This document shows positions 11,831 to 22,975 of a stretch of DNA of 64,000 nucleotides, one piece after another. Position numbers and translations under genes: made by a program. The DNA comes from Pomphorhynchus laevis. Taxonomy: Eukaryota > Acanthocephala > Palaeacanthocephala > Echinorhynchida > Pomphorhynchidae. The first letter of the stretch is position 1; each line of letters opens with the position of its first letter. Below the pieces are notes generated by a model, which worked only from the letters and a program-made list of their open reading frames with translations, made no database searches and had not been told where the DNA came from. Where the stretch lies: contig WNNJ02003418.1 of NCBI GenBank assembly GCA_012934845.2, forward strand, positions 1 to 64,000, given 5' to 3'.

Positions 11831-12029
11831 CAAATAGTAAAAAAGGTTATAATTTATTCTAGATCTAGCTTTTGTTTATTCTTTATCTAATGTTGTATTT
11901 TGTACTCCTATCTGCTTCTATAAAAGACAGAAACTTATGTTACAGCAAATGTTGATGTGTTGATATAAACCCATGTTGATATAAAAACGAAATAGTTGTA
12001 ATTAATCGTCATTTGTTCACCTATTTTCA

Positions 12030-12255
12030 TTTATTGACAATTTGATTTCGCGCCATTCTATATTACTATTCCGAATGTATGAACGCAGATTTTGGTTTAT
12101 ACAAATTATTGATATAAATATCACAAAATGTGTTGCAAATATTTTAAACTTTGTTTTAAATGGAAGATATCAAAACACCATCATTCTCAGGTATGAAATT
12201 CGCTTTAAAGTAAAATGTTTTATTAGTAACAACAAATGAATAAGAAACTGGATTG
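12030..12255 (+). repeat. spectrin 5'-flank-like sequence, copy A
   Basis: From the TTGATTTCGCGCCATTCTAT string on, this matches the flank just upstream of beta-spectrin (48955-49150, minus) and, much more closely, 53935-54157 on the minus strand. A 65-codon frame here and its twin at 53953-54150 are shadows of this homology and not genes. Unlike copy B at 13640, no spectrin coding sequence was found directly after it. Confidence 0.65.
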
Positions 12256-13350
12256 CCTAAAGATTGCCTAACAATCTTATCCGATTGATTGTTTAAAACG
12301 CAATGATTCGTAGTTCTACAGCTACTCACCAGTTTCGTTTTAGCAATTTTGCAGCTCCTTAATATCAGACCGAAGCTTATTATTCCAGAATGCTAGTCTA
12401 TACCAAATCAGCGATAATGATATTGCTGTTTATTAATTAGCCATTTCTTTATTTTTTACGAATTTTATTAAATTGTTTGTAAACAAACTTTTATTTGCAT
12501 CCTTGATTTTAAGACCACCATATGTGCTGAATGATATTAAAAATTCGTCTAGAGTGTATTTGTCGTAGATCAATATTATAAGTATACACTCTCTATATTC
12601 GGATATACACTAGTGACTAAAGAGTCCACGTTTGCAAAAATGATTTTTCTAACTCTGACATGAATATAATTGCGTAAGTTGTGCACACGGCGTCCTATCG
12701 CAGTTATTCAATCCTAAATAAAGTTTATGTAGCCGTGTTCATGGATGTTGTAATATTATATAAAATACAAAGACTCTAGAATGAATTCTCGTTCATATTT
12801 TTGCCGTGTTTATTCTGAAGTGACATTTCTATTGCAATCATCCCTTCATTATTAGGTATCGATGATATAATGACTCAACTTCAAAGTTGCCCACGTAATG
12901 TTCGATGGTAAATTAATCTTGACTTGTTTAAATGCTTGCAAAAAAACGTAAAGTATTTGAACAATGTGAAATAACTTTTATTTATCCACAATTAATTTGT
13001 GTGTGAGCATTTATAAATGTATGGAAGGAATCGTGTTGAAATTAATTATAGACATTTCACAATATAACGATTTTGAACAAACAACGACAACATCAAATAG
13101 GTACAAAGAATCTCAATGATTCTAAATATAAAGATACTACCTTTTCGATGTTATTATTTAAACGATATGTATTCGGCATTTTTAGTTTTACGAACGATAT
13201 AATTCACTAATTAATAAATTTGCAAAACAATTGTTAATTTGATATCTAATTTATGTGCAAATAGAATTTATATAATTATAAAATAAATATTTGTCAGTTA
13301 GTTACATATTTTCAATTTTAAATAGTTGATAATGATCCATTATTTATAAA
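12256..13350. other. no recognised feature
   Basis: AT-rich sequence without a supported gene. Only short frames are present. Confidence 0.4.
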
Positions 13351-13602
13351 GAATTATTAGAGCTAAATTGAAGAAAATAGGATTTTTTTTGATATTTTGC
13401 TAACTTCTGTCAGCTTCTATAGGAAATTTTCTATTGATTAATTATCTGAGCTGAATCAAAAAAAGAAGATTTTTGTTGATTTTTCGCTTACTTCTGTTAG
13501 TATCTTCAGAAAATTACTTTAGGTAATTTTCTGAAAATGCTAACAGAAATTAGCGAAATATAAAAAAAAATCCGATTTTCTTTGATCCAGCTCCAATAAT
13601 TA
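13351..13602. mobile_element. foldback MITE-like palindrome, longest copy
   Basis: Arms end in AGAATTATTAGAGCT and AGCTCCAATAATTATT. Inner parts carry GCTAACTTCTGTCAGC and its complement GCTAACAGAAATTAGCGAA. An extra inner block makes it about 70 bases longer than the copies at 1161-1341 and 15295-15475. Outside flanks (TGATAATGATCCATTATTTATAA and TTATCAATAATAGATCA) are also near complements, so the true element may be slightly longer than given. Confidence 0.6.
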
Positions 13603-13639
13603 TTTATCAATAATAGATCAGTACCAACTATTTAAAATT

Positions 13640-13990
13640 TTCAATTATTGCACATTTGATTTCGCGCAATTCTATATTACTACTCGAAATGAATTAGGCA
13701 AATTTTGTTCTACAAATTATTGATTTAAAATCATACAATGTGTTTTAAATTTGTTAAACAGTTTAAAATTGAGGAAATCTAAATTATATTATTCGCAGGC
13801 TTGTTCCTACTTTGTGCTCATTGAAAAACTACAAATGCTGCTGTTTAGTGGGATAAACAGACCAGTAAAATTAAAGGCAATTATTTTAATTTTTTAACTG
13901 TTCACGTGTGAAATATGCTGATATATATTCTTTATTAACACAAAGAGATAATAAAATATATAAATAAACTTATAATGCTTATATTCACAA
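13640..13990 (+). repeat. spectrin 5'-flank copy B, in front of the spectrin pseudogene
   Basis: Matches the native 5' flank of beta-spectrin (48830-49150, read on the minus strand) in collinear order: TATTACTACTC, TTTTGTTCTACAAATTATTG, TGCTCATTGAAAAACT, TTTTTTAACTGTTCAC and TATATTCTTTATTA. The match ends shortly before the position of the spectrin start codon. It is followed directly by internal spectrin coding sequence, so this is a copy of the locus with its promoter side and a large internal deletion. Confidence 0.75.
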
Positions 13991-13995
13991 GTATA

Positions 13996-14864
13996 GACAA
14001 TTTCAGATCAACTATCAAAATTCGCAAAATACTGTTAATAAAGTTAGTCAAAAATTGGAAAATCTGTATCTAGTCTCAAAGGAACGAAATAATGCCATCC
14101 GCAACGAACAAAATCTACATTTGCTTCAAGTAAAAACGTATGAATCTCAAGCATGGATGCGTAAAATGTTTCGAATAATATCTACTGATAATATCGGCCG
14201 TGATGAGCGAACCGCGGACAATCTTCTAAGAAAACACAGAGATGTTCAAAACGTAATATGGGCTCATAGTGTACAAATTGATAGGTTGTACCAAGAAGTC
14301 GAACAACTTGTAACAAATGACGACAAGATTAAAGAATATGTTGAGCAACAAGTAACCAGTCTACAACACATGTTTAATGAACTGCTAAGTGCGTGTAGCT
14401 TGAAACAACGTATGCTTGAGGAATCTATACATCTGTTTCGTTCATTTCATGACGTGGACAACATTGAAGCATGGATCATTGACAAGCAGCGTCTTCTTTA
14501 TTCACTTAAAATCGTTGCGACCAGTGATATTGAACACCTTGAAGTTATGAAACTTCGATTTAACTGCTTTGAGAAAGAATTATATTCGCGGAAAACAATG
14601 CTAGATTTAACTAATAATTTAGCAAGGCAGTTAGTGTCTAAAGATCATCCTGTCATTCTACAAATACTCAATTCTCTAAATAATTTAAATCATAAATGGG
14701 AAGATCTACAAACGCTTGCTGATAGTAAACGTGATGAGTTACAGTCGACATTTAGAGTAAAAGCTTTCAACATTGTATGCGATGAAAATATAGGTCGGAT
14801 GCAAGAAAAGGTAAATATATTTCAAACAAATCAGGATCTTAACCGTGACGCACAGCTCATCTAG
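13996..14864 (+). pseudogene. beta-spectrin repeat fragment, copy 2
   Basis: The longest frame is 14055-14864 (269 codons), but homology begins earlier, near 13996, where NYQNSQ and KLENLYLVS align to IYQES and KWEELYLAS of the parent, with a small indel. It covers parent residues of about 740-1013 and then stops. Because it is preceded by a copy of the spectrin 5' flank (13640-13990), it reflects a DNA-level copy with about 2.2 kb of the 5' coding region missing. No actin-binding or PH domain is present. Expression from the copied flank is possible but not shown. Confidence 0.85.
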
Positions 14865-15294
14865 AATTTCATATGCTGCGCTGTTATAATAAATCAAAAC
14901 CAATTTGTAATAATATAAACTTGTTTTATTTGTTGAAGATGATAGTAGTTTGCTATCATCAATTTAACTGTATAATAAAAATTTCACTATTTCTATTCAC
15001 AACAAATTATTCAAATTACATGTGGTTTGTTAACACTTTATGCTCTTATTTACTAGTAAAATACAAATAAATTTATTTCTTTTGTCAATATTAAAAATAA
15101 GTATAGCGGATGTTATAATCCTTTTAACTATTTTTTAAATATTTACAATAAGGAGAGAGTGAAAAAAGATATTTATTTTAAAATTTTCGATTGAAGATGC
15201 GATCATCAGTAAAAAAATTAAATGAATTATTTATAGAACGGAACCAAAGAAACGACAAATTATTCAAAAAAGTTCACCTTTATATCAATATCTA

Positions 15295-15475
15295 AAGAAT
15301 TACTCGAGCTGGATAAAAGCAAAGTGAAATTTTTTTGATATTTCGCAAACTTCTGTTAGCATTTTCAGAAAATTACAATAAATACAAAATTACAGTAATT
15401 TTCTGAAGATGCGAACAGAAGTTAGCGAAATATCGAAAACTTTCCTCTTTTCTTTGATTCAAATCCAATAATTAT
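15295..15475. mobile_element. foldback MITE-like palindrome, copy in segment 2
   Basis: Twin of 1161-1341 through the segmental duplication, with the same arms and loop. Confidence 0.6.
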
Positions 15476-16029
15476 TTATCAATAATGGATCATTGTCAAC
15501 TATTTAAAATCTCAATAGCTGATTTTTTCATCAAAATCTATTGTTTCTCAAAACGTAAGAGTTTCTTATGTTAAAGTTTTATCGAAAAACATGAAAACCT
15601 TCAAAGAAAAACAAAATACCTGTACAAGAAAGTATCACAAAAAAATATTGTACAAACATATTTTAGTATAAGAAAATATGTGAAAATATTTTTTTAAATA
15701 TTTGAAAAAATATTTGATATCTTTTTTAATATAATAACAGTGTAATTTTCCAACATCTCAAATTTATTTATTAGCGTTTGTGACTTTCAAAAAAGATAAT
15801 TTTTAATTAGTAAACATGCGTGCATATTTTAATTTTTTATGTATCGATATGTTTTCCTAACAAATCGCATGATTTGTTAATGTAATGTTTATCTTTTTAA
15901 TGAATGCATGCTTCTATAATTGAATATATGGGTGATTGTTTCGTTTCACATTGGCTATATAAGTTTTACTATTTTATATTGTTTACAAATTTAAAATTTA
16001 ACAAAATAAAATTAAATAATTATCCAATC

Positions 16030-16779
16030 AGCTAACTGAGTCTACGTCATTTATTATAATATAAACAAAACATAATAATGCTAAATCAAAATTTAACAAT
16101 TAAAAAATAAAATAAATAATTGTTATTAGATTTTTTATAATTTATCTAGAGTTAAAAAAATTGAAATTTAAAATAAAAGTCATTTTTATGAATTGGCAAA
16201 TAAATAACAGACGTTGTAGAGGAATAAGGATTATAGGTCATCAGTAGGAACTGCTATGCTATCAGGTTTCGGCACCTAATTATTTTACCCAATATAGCAG
16301 CTAAGCAACATACATGCTAAGGACGTATTTCCTCCGATTTAATTTGATTATATAGTATCTTATTTTAATACCAAGTATATTACTTATTATTCATACATAA
16401 AAATATTTCGCTAAAGAGTTTAAATTTATTTTTTATATTATTGTGTTGTTTTATATATTTTACTATTTTCTGTTTGATGGTAATTTTATTGTAACCTAGT
16501 TGAAAATATGAATCTATTAAACTATTTAAATGATTATGAATAAATGCATCGTTACAAATGTTTTCAATTTTTAAAATTTCATTATTTAATGTATTATATT
16601 TTATAATATATGGTATGCATAAATGCTCACGCAAAAATATGTTTCTTGTAAATTTAAATATCTCATCTTTACAATATAAATTAAAAGTAGTTTTGATTGA
16701 TGTTAATATAATGTCCATAACTAGATATAAACCTTCTTTATCAATAATATTGGTGTTATTAAGAATGAGGCTACCTTGA
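16030..16779 (-). mobile_element. Penelope-like element, 3' part, duplicated twin
   Basis: Twin of 1895-2644. The minus frame 16380-16718 (112 codons) has NIFLREHLCIPY and ends KNKFKLFSEIFLCMNNK, slightly longer than in copy 1 because of a small indel. Its upstream part is replaced by RTE sequence. Confidence 0.8.
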
Positions 16780-18740
16780 AGGTGTAAAGGCGCCCCTTCA
16801 CATCTTTATTTATAGTACCATCCGATGAGAGGTAGGACCCCAGGTATTTGAAGGTAGTACACTTTTCGAGTGGCTGCCCGTTGATCTCGATGGAGCCAAG
16901 TGTTTGATATCCCAACTCAAGATACGCAGTTTTACCAATGTTCAGCCGCAGCCCGTATTGTGATAGGCGATCAGACCAGTTTTGGACTTGCTGTTTCAGG
17001 TTTGCACGTGTTTGTGTAGCAAGCATAACATCGTCTGCATATAAGAGGGTCCACGGCACATCGTTGTTCAGTTTAGAAGTAATTGCATACATACATAAGA
17101 TGAATAGCAGGGGTGACAGGCTACTGCCCTGATGTACGCCAACCGTGATCGGATATGGTTGAGAATCGCCGATAGCGCAGCGTACTAGGCTGCTTGTGTC
17201 CGAGTACATCATTTTAATCCAGTCAACGTACTCCTCTAGGACACCGTGTTGTCGCATGGAGTACCAGATAAGAAAATGTGTCACCCGATCAGAAGCCTTC
17301 TCCAAATCAAGGAAGGCCATATGTAAACTCTGCTGCTTTTCTCGGTGTTTTTCCATCAATATCCTTGCTGCTTGTATGGCATCTGTGGTTGATACATTTT
17401 TGACAAATCCACACTGGTTGGGGCGATATTAGTCAGAACCCTTTGTCTTTTGTCCAGGACATGCTCAAAGATTTTCATTGTGTGGGATAATAACCGAATA
17501 GGGCGATAATAGCTACAGCTAGCAATGTCACCCTTCTGTTTCCAGATGGGGATTGTAAACGAGCTTTTCCATGCTTTAGGTGACACCGAGGATTGGTTGC
17601 GCTGCATTGGATATATTTCGGACGGCAGATTCCCAACACTCGTTTACATCCTCTGTTAATGATGTGGTCTGGATAGCCAAATGGAGAGCAGGGGTTAGTT
17701 TATCTCCGCATTCTCGATGTTTCCACCACTTAATATGCGCATGTTTAGTCGTTGGGAGTCTGATAATTGGCGTTGGTATTGGGGTATCAATTACCAGTGG
17801 GAGGTGTTGACTAGCAACTGGTTCGAAGGGAATCACTTTGTTGTTCTTGACTAGTTTAAGATCGGTTCTGCGGCATGCCCAAAAATCGATCTGCGTCTTG
17901 TGGTTTCCACTGGAGTACGTGACTAGGTGAGAGTTTCGTTTGGCGAAGAAAGTATTGCACAGTGCAAGGTCTTGTGCTTGCGCCCAGTCAAGGATCCTTG
18001 CTCCATCTTCATTTAGAGTTCCGATACCCAGGCCACCGTGGTTTCGTTGGAACGAAGGATGTTCGGAGCCGACATGGCCGTTTAGGTCTCCGCCAACGAA
18101 GACAATTTCATCTTCCTTGATAGATTGGATCGCGTCACTGAGTCTTTGCCAAAAATCGTCCTTTTCTTCGTCGGAGCAACCTTGTTGAGGAGCACATGCT
18201 GAGATTATTACTACTCTGCGTGTTTTGATATCTAACGCGGCTAACATAATGCGGTCTGAGATTCGTTGTATCGCTGTAATAGATTGTTGCAAGTGCTCAG
18301 ATAATATGACCCCGACTCCATTTCGTCCTTTGATGGTGCCGTGGTAATAAAGCTTATACCATCGCCGATCTCTTTCGCTTTGTAACATTTCCATTTAGGT
18401 TCCTGAACAACTGCAATATCGGCATTGCGTTGTTTGAGGTTGGCGGCTAATTCTCTGCTTTTTCCGGTTAGTGTACCGATGTTTAGTGACATTAGACGTA
18501 GGTTTCGAGGTTGGACTTGCTTCTTTATCCGACTTCGTCCGTGAGTCGGTAACCCTTTGATATTTGTCACGTCATGCGGGATATGGCGCGCGTCGCTTGC
18601 AGGGGACGCCCTAGTAACGTAGTTTGAGGTTTGTAGACTTTTGATTGTGTTTGTAGTTGGAGCGGAATTTTTACGAGTGGATGCCCTTCCTAGCCTCAAC
18701 CCTCCTCCTTTTTCATCCGGGCTTGGGACCGGCATTGGCG
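16778..18740 (-). mobile_element. RTE-type LINE, endonuclease and reverse transcriptase, 3' end lost
   Basis: Minus-strand frames in order: 18241-18735 opens an APE endonuclease (LRLMSLNIGTLTGKSREL, VVQEPKWK), 17576-18394 continues it (GGDLNGHVGSE, QIDFWACRR), 17356-17607 covers the RT entry (IPIWKQKGDIASCSYYRPI) and 16721-17359 the RT core (AFLDLEKASDRV, VHQGSSLSPLLFILCM, TLLYADDVMLA, TFKYLGSYLSSDG). These are hallmarks of the RTE clade. A few frame changes break it. The 3' end is replaced at 16778 by PLE sequence, unusual because LINE insertions normally lose the 5' end; this points to a later rearrangement. GC content is distinctly higher than the surroundings. Confidence 0.85.
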
Positions 18741-18984
18741 GAGTTATTAATGATAATAATATTATTATCTATATTAATAATATTATTATCTATATTATTA
18801 GAATACTATTGATCTTATCGAATAAGGATTCCTAATATGATAGGTAGAATACCTAATATGATATAATCAATGTCATATTAAATATATATGGCTTTTCGAA
18901 CAAGTCAGCTATAATCGACTTTTAATTTTCTAAATTTAGTTGTCAACTTTTAAATATTTTTGACTTTCAAAATATTAAATGGTT
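18741..18984. other. AT-rich imperfect repeats
   Basis: ATTATTATCTATATTAATA-type units repeat near 18755-18800 and CTAATATGATA-type units near 18830-18860. A short PLE scrap (CAAGTCAGCTATAAT) is at 18901-18915. No gene. Confidence 0.5.
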
Positions 18985-19445
18985 CTATTTATTCTTTCTT
19001 CATGACTTTCACATGCCCATTTCACAATCACCTTTCATCTCTTTATCGATTCCAATTTAATTTTTCTTTTTTCTTCATTACAATTAACGTTTTCTGTCAG
19101 TCCCCTTTTCCTACATGCCCCTTCACATTCATCCTTTCATTCATACAATTTGCACATTCAATTTTTTTTCGTTCATCCTTTTTATTGTCATTTTCTTTAA
19201 TTATACTTCTCCATTCACCTTTACGTCCATCTTTTCTTTATATTATTCCCCAACACCCCCTATTTATCACTTCCTTCATTATTCTACACTATCGTCTTAT
19301 TCACCTTGCCCCAATTCACATTAATCCTTTCAGTCATTATCCCTCATATAATTAAAATTTCTCCTTTCCTTCATTCACCTTCTCTATCATCTCAATCATC
19401 TTTCTCTTATTCCCATACATTATTTCCACATTCACTATTTCATCT
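18985..19445. repeat. pyrimidine-rich low-complexity block
   Basis: About 460 bases almost without G on the plus strand, built of degenerate CATTCA, CTTTCATTC and TTCACCTT words. The 131-codon frame across it is a composition artefact of Ser/Phe/Pro/His/Ile. It is probably an old degenerate simple repeat or satellite. Confidence 0.6.
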
Positions 19446-19599
19446 GAGTTGAATTATATAATTGGTTTTACAAATAGCAAGTATTAAAAGTTATAACGGA
19501 ATTATTAATACTGTTTTATTAATTTTTTTCTAGAATTAATAAAAAATATAATTTATTGAATTAAACTAAAAATAATCAAATTCTATCAAAAACTAACAG

Positions 19600-19890
19600 T
19601 TAAAAATAAACAATAAGATGAGCTAACTGAGTCTACGTATTTTATATTTATAAAGTAAAAATAATGCTTAATAAAATTCAAATAACTAATAAATAATTAA
19701 AAATGATAAATAATTGTTACACAAGATTTTATATAATTTATATAAAGTTAAAATATAAAATCGAAATAACAAATTAAAATTTAAAATAGAAATAAATTTT
19801 TATGAATTGACTGATAAATAACAGACGATGTATCAGAATACAGTTTAGAAGTCATCAGGAGGAACTGCTATGTTATAGTAAAAATGAAAT
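19600..19890 (-). mobile_element. solo PLE terminus
   Basis: Runs from the end motif GAGCTAACTGAGTCTACG near 19620 to CATCAGGAGGAACTGCTATG near 19855, then stops. No coding part of the PLE is attached. Confidence 0.7.
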
Positions 19891-19902
19891 AATGTATTTA
19901 AC

Positions 19903-20322
19903 AAAGAAAGTTAATAAAGAAATTATGTATTTCTTTATTAACATACTTAATAATATGTATATATTTAGTCATTAAAATATTTTTACGAATTGCGATAATA
20001 TTATATATTAAAGTAATTCTTAAATTATTATTTATGTATTGTATTAAACATTATACGGTATGCATGAATGTTCATGAAAAGTATGACTGGTTCAATCACA
20101 TTTTTCGATATAGATGCACTTGTTAGCTGATCCTTTGAGTTGACGTTGAATAGTAATGTAAATTTAGCAGCCGCAATAAAGAAAGTTAATAAAGGAGTTA
20201 TGTATTTCTTTATTAACATAGTTTAAAATAAGTATATATTTAATTATTAAAATATTTTAACGAATGGCAATGATATTACATATTAAAGTAATTCTTAAAT
20301 TATTATTTATGTATTGTAAAAT
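19903..20322. repeat. direct repeat pair with hairpin starts
   Basis: 19903-20050 and 20176-20322 are about 85-90 percent alike. Each begins with a near-perfect hairpin GTTAATAAAGAAAT / ATTTCTTTATTAAC and ends TTAAATTATTATTTATGTATTGTA. The segment between contains a diverged PLE scrap (TATGCATGAATGTTCATG). No gene. Confidence 0.6.
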
Positions 20323-20376
20323 CTTTATGGATCGAAGAAAAGTATCTCTATTTTTTTAATACAACAATACGTTTAT

Positions 20377-20412
20377 GACCGATATTTCGATAGCTACTGC
20401 TATCATCGTCAG
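20377..20412 (-). ncRNA. hammerhead-ribozyme-like core
   Basis: On the minus strand: CTGACGA (20412-20406), a bulged T, stem II GATAGC / GCTATC with loop AGTA, GAAA (20388-20385), a minimal stem III region TATCG, then GTC (20379-20377), the usual cleavage triplet. This is the order and spacing of a hammerhead with a very short helix III, as known from Penelope-like elements and related retroelements. Helix I pairing is not convincing by eye. Immediately outside lies a 17-bp inverted repeat (20395-20434) that may have altered the helix I side. Confidence 0.45.
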
Positions 20413-20442
20413 TTACATGACGATGATAGCAGTATATATATA

Positions 20443-20520
<78 letters not shown>
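20395..20520. repeat. 17-bp inverted repeat followed by (TA)n microsatellite
   Basis: TACTGCTATCATCGTCA and TGACGATGATAGCAGTA are perfect complements around a 6-base loop (20395-20434). About 85 bases of nearly pure TA follow to 20520. Confidence 0.85.
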
Positions 20521-20522
<2 letters not shown>

Positions 20523-20624
20523 TTTGTCGATAATTCGGTTGTTTCGATGCTGTGTTTTATATTGTAAGTATTTATAAGAATCAAGACGATTTGTTAAGCA
20601 GTAATAAAATTATTATTATCGAAA

Positions 20625-22975
20625 TGTGAAAAATTAATCGAAATGGTTGCAAAACTCTCAATTATTTCGGATATGAAGCCGCAAATTGCATATTTAGGGT
20701 TGACTAAGTCATTACAATTAAAATGGAATTACTTCTTACGAGCAACTGAAATAGACCCTTCATTACTACAAGATCTGAAGTCTGGCATTTTCTCTAGTTT
20801 TGTTAAACAGCTTACTAAACAATCCCTGGATCATAATTGGCACAACTTACTCTCGCTACCTGTCCGACTTGGCTGTCTAGGTATTGATGATCCTTCTTGT
20901 AGCTGTTCTCTCAAATATACTATGGATCAACGCCTCTGCCAAACGTTCCAGTAAAGTGTCCACGGTAACCAATTACATAAGTTGCAAAATAAGGTTAGGC
21001 ATGAAATATCAGAGCAACGCCGGAATATTTTTTGAATGGACGCGTAAAATCCAATGTTGATTAATCTGTAAATCATTACATCGATCACGCAAGCATAAAA
21101 GTGCTGGGTGGTGGTTGACTGAGCTTCTTATATTAAATGAGATGTGAAATGTTAAATGAGACCAATTAAATGAGAATATTAAATGAGAATGTGTTATGCT
21201 GTCGTTATGGATAGAACCCTCTTGATTTGATGAATACGAAATGTATGTGGTGAAAGGTTACTTCTAGCACACGCTGTATCGTGCCGAAGAGGAGGCTTGC
21301 CTACCTTGCGACACGACAATGTACGCGACATCTTCACAACGTCGCTACGAAAGTGCTGTTCAGGCGTATAGACCGAACCAAAGCTGTCTAGAGTACCGCG
21401 ATCTCTAAACTTTGAGAACAGATCAATCACAAAGGATGACGGAGGAGGACTTTATAATTTGACTGGACTTGAAAGTGAAAGATTCTGCGATTTTTCGATG
21501 TCACAATATTTTCGATATTTGCCGTATCTTACAATACGATAGCGGCACAGAAAGCTTTCGAGTATAATGAAAAATTAAAATCAAAAAGTACATGGAAAGG
21601 ATACGATTAGTGGAAAACGGGTATTTCTCGTCATTGGTGTTTTCTACTTATAGCGGAATAGGTGAAAGCGCATGGAGTATTCTTCAATGAATTTCAACAA
21701 AGATAGCCACACTCAAACGTTAAGACTACAACCTAGAACTGTCGAAACTTAAAACAAAATTAGCATTAGCGATTGTCAGAGCGGCATTAAATTGTTTACA
21801 AGCCCCTCTTTTCACACGAGCATTTCTAACAGAATCTGGAAGAATTGAAGTCGGCTAAATAATTTATGGGCTATAACAATGAACAAGATTTTATTATTTA
21901 GTAAAACAATTTTAATATTATTATACAGTAGAGAAATGATATCAGATAAAAAATTCAAGAGGAAAACAAATAACATAGAGAGTTAATATTTACAATTATT
22001 CTTCGTTTAAAGATATAAGTCATCAAATTGGTTTATTCCGCTCGTAGACAATTTATTACTTAACTACAAAATATTTGTTGACTGGTTAACAAATTGTATT
22101 GGACTTAAATACTTACAATGAATCCTTTTAGAATTAGGCTCATATATGCTCTGCGCTTTTCATTCCACGAGGTAAGACATCGAATGTTACACCTTGTTGC
22201 GGTTGCAACGGGCCCTACGCAAAATGTTAGAGATTTAAATGTGTTTAAAAAAGCACTGTATGTATTTATTGTATTGCGATTAGTTGTACGAATCGTGACA
22301 GCACGACAATGCCCTTTCCTATTCTTTGAACAATCAAGTTAATCCTTCACTTACAAATGATAGACACACACGAGTACTAATGCAAATATATCAGCCGATG
22401 ATGTCAATGTGATTAGAAAAATTTAGTTAATATAAATTAAGATAATACGATGGAACCTTAATCTGTTATGATTAACACGATGTGCTGAGTTGAAGATATC
22501 CGTTGACGGCCTTTCTCGTATATATCATCAATCAGAATAAACTAATAATGATTTTTACTCATGCATGAAAATACCCTTAACCAATTAGTATTTCAACATA
22601 ATGGATTTTAAATACTAGAAATCTTAATACTTCGATTTCCAGTCATCTTACTAGTTGCACAAAGGCATTAAACCTCTGCTTAAAGAAGCTTAATATCTGC
22701 GGCACATTGACGAAAAACAAATCGCACTTGAGTATAAACAATGATAGAACAAAAATATTTCAAAAGCTTGTTGTACATATTAAGATAACATCATCAATGA
22801 TAAATATTGAGAACGAGTCTGGATCCGGGATGCAAATGGACTTAATACATTAACATCAAACAAGTCATTAAGACACATTTTGAGAAACATCCTATAATCA
22901 GCAGATATTCACGCGGAAGCAGTCCTAAGTCAATTGATATTTTAAATGATTACTTTAATCAAGTTGCATTTATAA
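20625..22975 (+). mobile_element. RLE-type LINE, 3' half with 3' UTR
   Basis: The frame 20643-20954 has the RT thumb region (SIISDMKPQIAYLGLTKSLQ, LPVRLGCLGIDDP). Further frames give CGERLLLAHAVSCRRGG (zinc knuckle, near 21240), RHDNVRDIF, a decayed endonuclease, LVENGYFSSLVFSTYSG near 21610 and the C-terminus AIVRAAL at 21770. A 1.1-kb 3' UTR follows to 22975. The zinc knuckle followed by an endonuclease matches the intact order at 29930-30330. 5'-truncated, with several breaks in the coding part. The UTR is shared with 7093-8299 at high identity, so these two insertions are fairly young. Confidence 0.75.

Larger units (their letters stand above)
14135..16779 (+). repeat. segmental duplication, copy 2 (partner 1-2644)
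   Basis: Nearly identical to the left end of the window over its whole length. Its right end coincides with the start of RTE LINE sequence at 16778-16779, while copy 1 keeps PLE sequence there. 14865-15294 and 15476-16029 within it are AT-rich spacers without genes. Confidence 0.95.

Noticed and set aside
12042-12239. 65-codon frame similar to one at 53953-54150
   Set aside because: The similarity is due to the repeated spectrin 5' flank; neither frame has protein-like content.
18960-19355. 131-codon frame
   Set aside because: Composition artefact of the pyrimidine-rich block.
20348-20584. 78-codon minus frame with Tyr-Ile repeats
   Set aside because: Produced by the (TA)n microsatellite.
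21194-21430. 78-codon minus frame
   Set aside because: It is antisense to the zinc knuckle (CGERLLLAHAVSCRRGG) of the RLE-type LINE.
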